Part shown: positions 12,222 through 12,282 of the stretch, one piece after another
Layout of the letters: every line of letters begins with the position of its first letter
How positions within the stretch are numbered: position 1 is the stretch's first letter
Source of the DNA: an uncultured Oscillospiraceae bacterium
GTDB taxonomy: Bacteria > Bacillota > Clostridia > Oscillospirales > Acutalibacteraceae
Length of the DNA stretch: 12,282 nt
Assembly (NCBI GenBank): GCA_910588415.1
Contig: CAJUPK010000052.1
Coordinates: 2,072-14,353, forward strand
Direction: 5' to 3'
Notes under the pieces: model-generated
What the model saw: the letters and a program-made list of their open reading frames with translations, nothing else
What the model was told of the DNA's origin: nothing
Databases searched by the model: none
Made by a program: the position numbers and the translations under genes

Positions 12222-12282
12222 GGAAGGCGGAAGAAGAGAGCACACAGCCTGTCCGGCCATAGGCGGGATTTGTGGAAGATCA

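Overview
The window looks like chromosomal DNA from a GC-rich Gram-positive anaerobe, most likely a gut Clostridia of the Oscillospiraceae type. This is an inference from three things: strong AGGAGG-type ribosome binding sites, GC-rich coding sequence, and a surface protein joining BspA-type leucine-rich repeats to S-layer homology (SLH) domains. All eight confident genes lie on the + strand. No tRNA, rRNA, insertion sequence, integrase or CRISPR array was seen.

Layout. 1-490: a tandem array of a roughly 133-bp structured repeat (end of one unit, two near-identical units, one diverged unit, one decayed unit). 622-3488: a lipoprotein extracellular solute-binding protein followed by a methyl-accepting chemotaxis protein, with no transporter permease or ATPase nearby. 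3696-4655: an aminoglycoside/hydroxyurea-type phosphotransferase with a hairpin leader. 4656-5193: a 538-bp gap with no recognised gene. 5194-7260: a secreted surface protein (signal peptide, BspA-type LRRs, Pro/Thr stalk, unrecognised domain, three SLH domains). 7436-7951: a membrane-anchored XRE-family regulator with a good promoter flanked by dyads and a strong terminator. 8166-8324: a single dispersed copy of the repeat, lying in the leader of a MATE efflux pump (8376-9701). The pump is followed by a LysR regulator (9717-10595) and an aldo/keto reductase (10760-11791), then a GC-rich terminator hairpin, weak traces of decayed coding sequence, and another dispersed repeat copy at 12068-12221.

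How the genes may work together. The binding protein and chemoreceptor look like a two-gene sensing unit. MATE, LysR and aldo/keto reductase look like a stress or detoxification module in which the LysR protein may control its neighbours. The SLH protein and XRE regulator appear to be independent units.

The most notable feature is the repeat family. Every complete copy has the same orientation as the genes. Each has a first stem-loop with invariant 9-bp arms and a second, branched stem-loop. In the second stem-loop, paired positions change together between copies (T-A to C-G), which argues for a selected fold. Each copy is preceded by an extended -10-like element (TGnTAtnAT). It could be a family of small structured RNAs, a non-autonomous mobile element, or a transcript-processing or protein-binding unit.
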